Positions 6,673 to 10,392 of a stretch of 10,392 nt of DNA are shown one piece after another (positions within the stretch are counted from its first letter, which is position 1; the number at the start of each line of letters is the position of its first letter). Both the position numbers and the translations under genes were made by a program. Source of the DNA: CAZPZZ01 sp964591245 (GTDB lineage: Bacteria; Acidobacteriota; Vicinamibacteria; Vicinamibacterales; UBA8438); the NCBI GenBank assembly GCA_964591245.1, contig CAZPZZ010000145.1, forward strand, positions 1 through 10,392. Direction: 5' to 3'. The notes under the pieces were generated by a model, which searched no databases, was not told the origin of the DNA, and was given only the letters and a program-made list of their open reading frames with translations.

Positions 6673-6991
6673 GTTGATTGCTTTTGGGGCGGGAGATAAC
6701 AGGTTTCCGGATGGCAGGGGAATGGAGACACCTTTGGTTCGCAGTTAAGGAACACGGCACAGTAAACGGTAAAGAGGGCCGGTGTGCAAGGGGGTATTGA
6801 TGAGAGTGTTGTGGTTGTCTCAGTGAGAGAGGTGGATGGGGTGTTTTTGTCGATGGGTTTCCGTTAGTTAGTCATCGGGTACCCAGAGTAGATTCCTGCT
6901 TGTAACCGCGATGCGTTCTGTGTCAGAATGCGAGTAGTTTCAGAACCCATGGATTTCGTGTGCGTCAGCGCGCAGAAAGCGATAACAGACC
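6673..6991. promoter_or_regulatory. Divergent intergenic region (319 bases), G-skewed
   Basis: This gap separates the minus-strand block from the plus-strand DUF1501 gene and must contain promoters for both directions. I see no box pair good enough to name. The middle, 6781-6860, holds 36 G and only 4 C on the plus strand. Near the DUF1501 end is a short hairpin (6913-6931). No reading frame here looks coding. Confidence 0.6.
6913..6931 (+). promoter_or_regulatory. Short hairpin in the DUF1501 leader
   Basis: GCGTTCTG (6913-6920) pairs with CAGAATGC (6924-6931) across a three-base loop, with one G-T pair. GTTCTG (6915-6920) could instead pair with CAGAAC at 6941-6946, so two exclusive structures are possible 45 to 80 bases before the ATG. 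It could be an operator or a leader structure, or a chance symmetry. Confidence 0.3.
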
Positions 6992-8335
6992 ATGACAGGT
7001 AAGCAACATTCAGGTCGGACCAGATCACGGGCTACCCGGCGTGGTTTTCTGCAGGCCGGTGCCCTGGCGATGGGTGGGTTGAACCTGAGCGATGTCATGC
7101 GTCTGCAGGCCGGTTCTTCGCCGGGCAGCGGGCGTCCGAAGTCTGCGATTATGATTTTTCTCAGTGGCGGCCCGTCGCATCTCGACATGTACGATATGAA
7201 GCCACAGGCTCCCAGGGAGTACCGGGGAGAGTTTCGTCCGATTCAGACCAATGTTTCGGGCATGGAAATCTGCGAGCACATGCCCATGCAGGCCAGGATC
7301 GCGGACAAGTTCGCCATTCTCCGTGCCTACAGGGGTGGCCACCTGCACACGGCCAACGAGTTTTTCAGTGGTTTCCCGTGGCAGGAATCACCGCGGGCTT
7401 CGATTCCAGGTGACGCACGGCGTCCTGCAATGGGTTCGGTATTGAGTCGGCTGCGCAAATCCGAGTCATCGCTTCCTCCGTATGTCAGCATTCGCAGTCA
7501 GCGTCAGTGGGAGCGTGCGTACTATCTCGGCCATGAGCATGAACCGTTTCGCATTGCGGAAAACAGCGGCAATATCGGAGCCGAAGGGCTGGCCAATATG
7601 CTCCGCCCGAAAGAAGTTACTCTGAAGCGACTCGGGGATCGTCGCGGTCTGCTCGATGCCCTTGCCAGGCATGAAGCAGGCGTGGGTCTTGGTACGGGTG
7701 ATACGGGTATCGATGCATTTCAGCAGCGCGCCCTGGATATCATTGCGTCCAGTCGGGTTCGGGACGCCTTTGATATCGAAAAGGAACCCGACTCGGTGCG
7801 TGTTCGCTACGGAGAAGGCCTGGACAGTATGGGGCAGGAGCCCTGGAAATGGCTGCTGCAGGCTCGCCGGCTGATTGAAGCGGGGGTGTCGGTGGTAAGT
7901 GCCTGCACCTACGGATGGGACACCCATCGCACGAATTTTAAGACGCTTCGAAAAATGCTGCCGCCGCTGGATCAGGCCGTGCATGCCCTGGTAACGGACC
8001 TGGAAGACCGGGGTCTGCTCGACGATGTCGTCGTTGTCATGGGAGGTGAGTTTGGTCGTACCCCGCGTATTGGTGACATCACGCCGGATGGCCGCAGTCA
8101 CTGGCCGGAAGCGGGATTCCTCTGGATGGCAGGTGGTGGTATCAACACCGGTCAGATCATTGGCCAGACCGACGCTCGGGGAGAACGTGTGATCGGGAAC
8201 CCCATTTTCATGCAAAGTGTGATGACCCATCTTTACGAAACCCTCGGTATCGATCCAGCCACGACCTTCCTGGACCATAATGGTCGACCTCAGTATCTGA
8301 TTGACAAACGTGAACCGATTCCGGGCCTGGTCTGA
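6992..8335 (+). CDS. DUF1501 domain-containing protein with Tat signal
   Basis: A 447-residue member of the DUF1501 family, very common in Planctomycetes and related to the alkaline phosphatase/sulfatase fold; its biochemical role is not established. The N-terminus has a twin-arginine signal, TRRGFLQAG at 15-23, followed by a hydrophobic run, so export in folded form is expected. Family motifs are intact: FLSGGPSHLDMYD at 56-68, WDTH at 309-312, GGEFGRTPRI at 351-360 and GRSHWP at 367-372; the histidines and aspartates in these are candidate metal ligands by analogy. The length is normal. The ATG at 6992 has no clear Shine-Dalgarno but sits properly ahead of the Tat motif. In planctomycetes the gene often follows a DUF1549/DUF1553 cytochrome-type gene; here none is upstream. 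The decarboxylase follows 145 bases later. Confidence 0.92.
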   Translation: MTGKQHSGRTRSRATRRGFLQAGALAMGGLNLSDVMRLQAGSSPGSGRPKSAIMIFLSGGPSHLDMYDMKPQAPREYRGEFRPIQTNVSGMEICEHMPMQARIADKFAILRAYRGGHLHTANEFFSGFPWQESPRASIPGDARRPAMGSVLSRLRKSESSLPPYVSIRSQRQWERAYYLGHEHEPFRIAENSGNIGAEGLANMLRPKEVTLKRLGDRRGLLDALARHEAGVGLGTGDTGIDAFQQRALDIIASSRVRDAFDIEKEPDSVRVRYGEGLDSMGQEPWKWLLQARRLIEAGVSVVSACTYGWDTHRTNFKTLRKMLPPLDQAVHALVTDLEDRGLLDDVVVVMGGEFGRTPRIGDITPDGRSHWPEAGFLWMAGGGINTGQIIGQTDARGERVIGNPIFMQSVMTHLYETLGIDPATTFLDHNGRPQYLIDKREPIPGLV

Positions 8336-8480
8336 AAAGAGGTCGTTTTTCGACTCAGGCGTTTCCGGGCATGTGTGGGCGATTTTCGTGTCAGGCTGCG
8401 TTCATATCTCTGGCTGGTAGCACCGATGTTTTTTACACTGCGGTTTAGACTCAAGCCGCTGGTAATTAAAAAAGGTCGGT

Positions 8481-9932
8481 ATGACCCTCAAAGAGCATTC
8501 TCCAATCCCTGATGGCGATCATGACCCGGCGGTACCGCGTGCGTCGCTCGATCCCGATCCCGAGACGATGCGACAGCTGGGTTACGAGTTGATTGACCGG
8601 GTGGTCGATCACCTGGCGACACTCTCAGAGCAGCCCGTGGCCCGTCGCGGAACACTCGAAGCGTTCATGGGGCAGGTTGACGAACCGCTTCCGGAAGGAC
8701 CGTGTCCGCTGGACGACTGCATGGATTTTTTCTTCCGGCAGGTTGTACCGGGTATGACGCGTGTGAATCATCCGCGTTTTCACGCCTACATCCCTTCACC
8801 ATCCAGTTTTGCTGGAGCCCTGGGCGGTATGCTGGCTGCCGGAACCAACCCTTTTGTCGGTACCTGGCTTGGCGGTGCCACGCTCAGTGCCCTGGAGCTG
8901 ACCGTTCTGAGATGGATCGCCGAGATGCTGGGTTGTGATCCGTCATCTGCTGGAATTTTTACCAGTGGCGGCTCCATGGCCAATCTGGTGGGTCTGGCCT
9001 CAGCCCGGGCCTGTGCGGGGGATGAAGTCCAGCAGCGGGGTACGCTTTATGTGTCGAATGAAGGTCACGACTCGGTGATCAAGGCAGCTCGCATTCTGGG
9101 TTTACCGGCCCAGGCCGTTCGGAAAATTCCGGTCGACAGCTCCTTTCGCATGGATACCGATGAACTGCAGCGTGCTGTGGATGCCGATCAATCCCGGGGT
9201 CAACGGCCTTTTCTGGTTGTGGCCAATGCCGGTACGACCAACACCGGATCGGTGGACCCGCTGGAGGAACTGGCAGATTTCTGTAACGAGCGGAAACTTT
9301 GGTTTCACGTCGATGCCGCCTATGGTGGTTTTGCAGCGATAACGCAACTCGGTCGCGAGCGACTGAAAGGAATGCAGCGTGCCGATTCACTGACCCTGGA
9401 TCCGCACAAATGGCTTTACTGCCCGATGGGAATCGGTTGTGTTCTGGTGCGGAAGTCCGAATTTCTGGAAAAAGCGTTTTCCACGTATGGCGATTATCTG
9501 AAGGATCTGCCTCGCGATGAAGTCAATTTTCTCGATCGTGGTCCCGAACTTTCTCGACCGGCTCGTGTGCTTTCGGTCTGGATGGTGATCCGTTCTGTGG
9601 GACGGGAAATGCTCGCCAGGCAGATCGGTGAAGATATGCGTCTGGCCCGTCTGGCAGCCAGGCTGCTGGGTGAAGATTCGCGGCTGGAGGTGGATGTCCC
9701 GGATCTGTCTGTGGTGACATTTCGTCACCGGTTACGCCAAACGGAAGAAGAGCCGCAGCGTGCTGCACGTGACACGGCACTGATGGAAGCCACTCTTGCC
9801 AGTGGTGAATTAATGCTTTCGACCACTACGCTCCAGGGCCGGAGCTCTCTTCGACTGGTAGTCATGAACCACCGCACAAACGAATCGGAAATCCGTCGTT
9901 CCGTCACTGGTATTCGGGCCCTGTTAACCTGA
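8481..9932 (+). CDS. Group II PLP-dependent decarboxylase (aromatic-L-amino-acid type)
   Basis: A 483-residue cytoplasmic enzyme of the pyridoxal phosphate group II decarboxylases, which convert aromatic or related amino acids to amines and CO2. Lys310 in LDPHKWLYCP (306-315) is the Schiff-base lysine. His196 (SNEGHD) would stack on the cofactor, and Asp278 in HVDAAYGG (276-283) would bind the pyridine nitrogen. TSGGSMAN (161-168) and NAGTTNTGSVDPL (249-261) complete the cofactor site. Tyr339 in DYLKD aligns with the mobile-loop tyrosine of animal DOPA decarboxylase, which favours decarboxylation over aldehyde synthesis. The length is normal. AAAGG lies five bases before the ATG. The 145-base gap to the DUF1501 gene leaves room for its own promoter. 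The substrate (tyrosine, tryptophan, DOPA, or others) cannot be told, and no partner transporter or pathway gene is in view. Confidence 0.93.
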   Translation: MTLKEHSPIPDGDHDPAVPRASLDPDPETMRQLGYELIDRVVDHLATLSEQPVARRGTLEAFMGQVDEPLPEGPCPLDDCMDFFFRQVVPGMTRVNHPRFHAYIPSPSSFAGALGGMLAAGTNPFVGTWLGGATLSALELTVLRWIAEMLGCDPSSAGIFTSGGSMANLVGLASARACAGDEVQQRGTLYVSNEGHDSVIKAARILGLPAQAVRKIPVDSSFRMDTDELQRAVDADQSRGQRPFLVVANAGTTNTGSVDPLEELADFCNERKLWFHVDAAYGGFAAITQLGRERLKGMQRADSLTLDPHKWLYCPMGIGCVLVRKSEFLEKAFSTYGDYLKDLPRDEVNFLDRGPELSRPARVLSVWMVIRSVGREMLARQIGEDMRLARLAARLLGEDSRLEVDVPDLSVVTFRHRLRQTEEEPQRAARDTALMEATLASGELMLSTTTLQGRSSLRLVVMNHRTNESEIRRSVTGIRALLT

Positions 9933-10040
9933 CACCTGAGCAGGCGTGTGAGGGTGTTCTGTTTCCTTTCAGGCCTGTGGTCAGAAGTGAATCTCGGATT
10001 GGCCGTATTCATGATTCCAACCCAGATCACTCAAAATATC

Positions 10041-10058
10041 GCGTTCAGAGAGCGTTTT
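10041..10058 (+). terminator. Weak terminator candidate after the decarboxylase
   Basis: GCGTTC and GAGCGT can pair around an AGA loop, with two wobble pairs, and TTT follows. It lies about 110 bases past the decarboxylase stop. The stem is short and the T-run brief, so this is a low-grade candidate. Confidence 0.22.
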
Positions 10059-10074
10059 CGAGCGACATCACAGT

Positions 10075-10102
10075 TGCAGAGTAAATGTTTGCTTATTCTG
10101 CA
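10075..10102. repeat. Inverted repeat, 10-base arms with 8-base loop
   Basis: TGCAGAGTAA (10075-10084) and TTATTCTGCA (10093-10102) pair along all ten positions with one G-T pair, across the loop ATGTTTGC. It lies 86 bases before the next gene start. It could be an operator for that gene or part of the decarboxylase transcript end; the sequence after it is T-rich but has no clean T-run. Confidence 0.4.
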
Positions 10103-10124
10103 GATACATCTTATTCTTCCAGGT

Positions 10125-10154
10125 TTGTTAAGTAGTTGATAAATACCTTATTTT
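10125..10154 (+). promoter_or_regulatory. Possible promoter for the exported repeat-type protein
   Basis: TTGTTA (10125-10130) and TATTTT (10149-10154) are 18 bases apart, in AT-rich sequence that stands out from its surroundings, 34 bases before the ATG. Each box has two mismatches to the sigma-70 consensus. A second weak pair, TTGCTT (10089-10094) and TATTCT (10112-10117), overlaps the inverted repeat. Confidence 0.25.
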
Positions 10155-10187
10155 TCCACCTGTTGTTGCCCCAGGATATACTGCACC

Positions 10188-10392
10188 ATGCTCCGTAAGA
10201 TCGGTTTAAATAAGTACTTTGTGTCATTTCGTCGTCTCTTTCAAAACCCGCAGCAGCCTGACTTACAGCAGCCGCGTCACCTGAATGTGGAGCTGCTTGA
10301 GCGGCGCCTACTGCTTTCCTGTGATACCGACTTTACAGGTGGTGTTCTGACCATCAGCTGCGGTGCTGAAGATGACTCCATCAGCGTCCGTA
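10188..10392 (+). CDS. N-terminus of a large exported protein with planctomycete LExRLLLS motif (partial)
   Basis: The first 68 codons of a gene that runs off the window. A basic N-terminal part (MLRKIGLNKYFVSFRRLF) is followed by VELLERRLLLS at about 35-45. This matches the 'LEPRLLLS'-type motif found near the N-terminus of very large exported or surface proteins in Planctomycetes, often with calcium-binding or cadherin-like repeats. After it, GGVLTISCGAEDDSISV resembles the short beta repeats typical at the start of such proteins. An AGGA lies 13 bases before the ATG. The full size and domains cannot be seen. The gene stands on its own, 255 bases beyond the decarboxylase. Confidence 0.75.
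   Translation, partial: MLRKIGLNKYFVSFRRLFQNPQQPDLQQPRHLNVELLERRLLLSCDTDFTGGVLTISCGAEDDSISVR

Noticed and set aside
2884..6931. A shared 13-base word, TGTGTCAGAATGC, at 2884-2896 and 6919-6931 near two gene starts
   Set aside because: One 13-base match in 10 kb is about what chance gives, and its orientation relative to the two genes differs.
7466..8278. A 270-codon minus-strand open frame
   Set aside because: It lies wholly opposite the DUF1501 gene, whose motifs are intact; the antisense product has no recognisable domain.
1..10392. tRNA, rRNA, CRISPR array, insertion sequence or attachment site
   Set aside because: No cloverleaf, no regularly spaced repeats, no transposase-like frame and no terminal repeats were seen.

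Overview
The window looks like a piece of a Planctomycetes chromosome, probably from a draft or metagenomic scaffold because it contains a run of ten N. Three things point there: a DUF1501 protein with a Tat signal, BNR/Asp-box sialidase-like and Gfo/Idh/MocA proteins together, and at the right edge a protein whose N-terminal region carries a planctomycete 'LExRLLLS' motif. Genes have moderate GC and often weak Shine-Dalgarno sequences. I do not assign a genus.

Layout. From 6672 down to the left edge everything reads on the minus strand: a sialidase-like Asp-box protein, a Gfo/Idh/MocA oxidoreductase, an MFS transporter, a Tat-exported calcineurin-like phosphoesterase, the 3' remnant of a second sialidase-type gene, and an M81 (MlrC-type) metallopeptidase. 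The M81 gene stops early and is interrupted by the N gap. Spacings of 55 and 42 bases make the first three genes an apparent transcription unit; the phosphoesterase (177-base gap) and the remnant plus M81 pair may be later parts of it. A 319-base intergenic region with a very strong G-over-C skew separates this block from the plus-strand genes: a DUF1501 protein, a group II PLP-dependent (aromatic amino acid type) decarboxylase, and the start of a large exported repeat-type protein cut off by the window end.

How they may work together (inference). The sialidase-like protein has no signal peptide and sits next to an MFS permease and an NAD(P)-dependent sugar-type dehydrogenase, which suggests uptake of a small glycoside or sugar acid followed by intracellular processing. 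The phosphoesterase is exported and M81 enzymes are metal-dependent hydrolases, so the block could be a peripheral catabolic module; no substrate can be named from sequence. The DUF1501 gene lacks the DUF1549/DUF1553 cytochrome-type partner that often accompanies it, and the decarboxylase has no obvious pathway partner here.

The points most worth checking are at the left side: the early stop in the M81 gene, followed by a coding-like stretch in another frame that repeats the last part of the M81 reading frame codon for codon, and the start-less sialidase remnant just upstream. I see no complete novel defence, mobile or RNA system, and no tRNA, rRNA, CRISPR array or insertion sequence.
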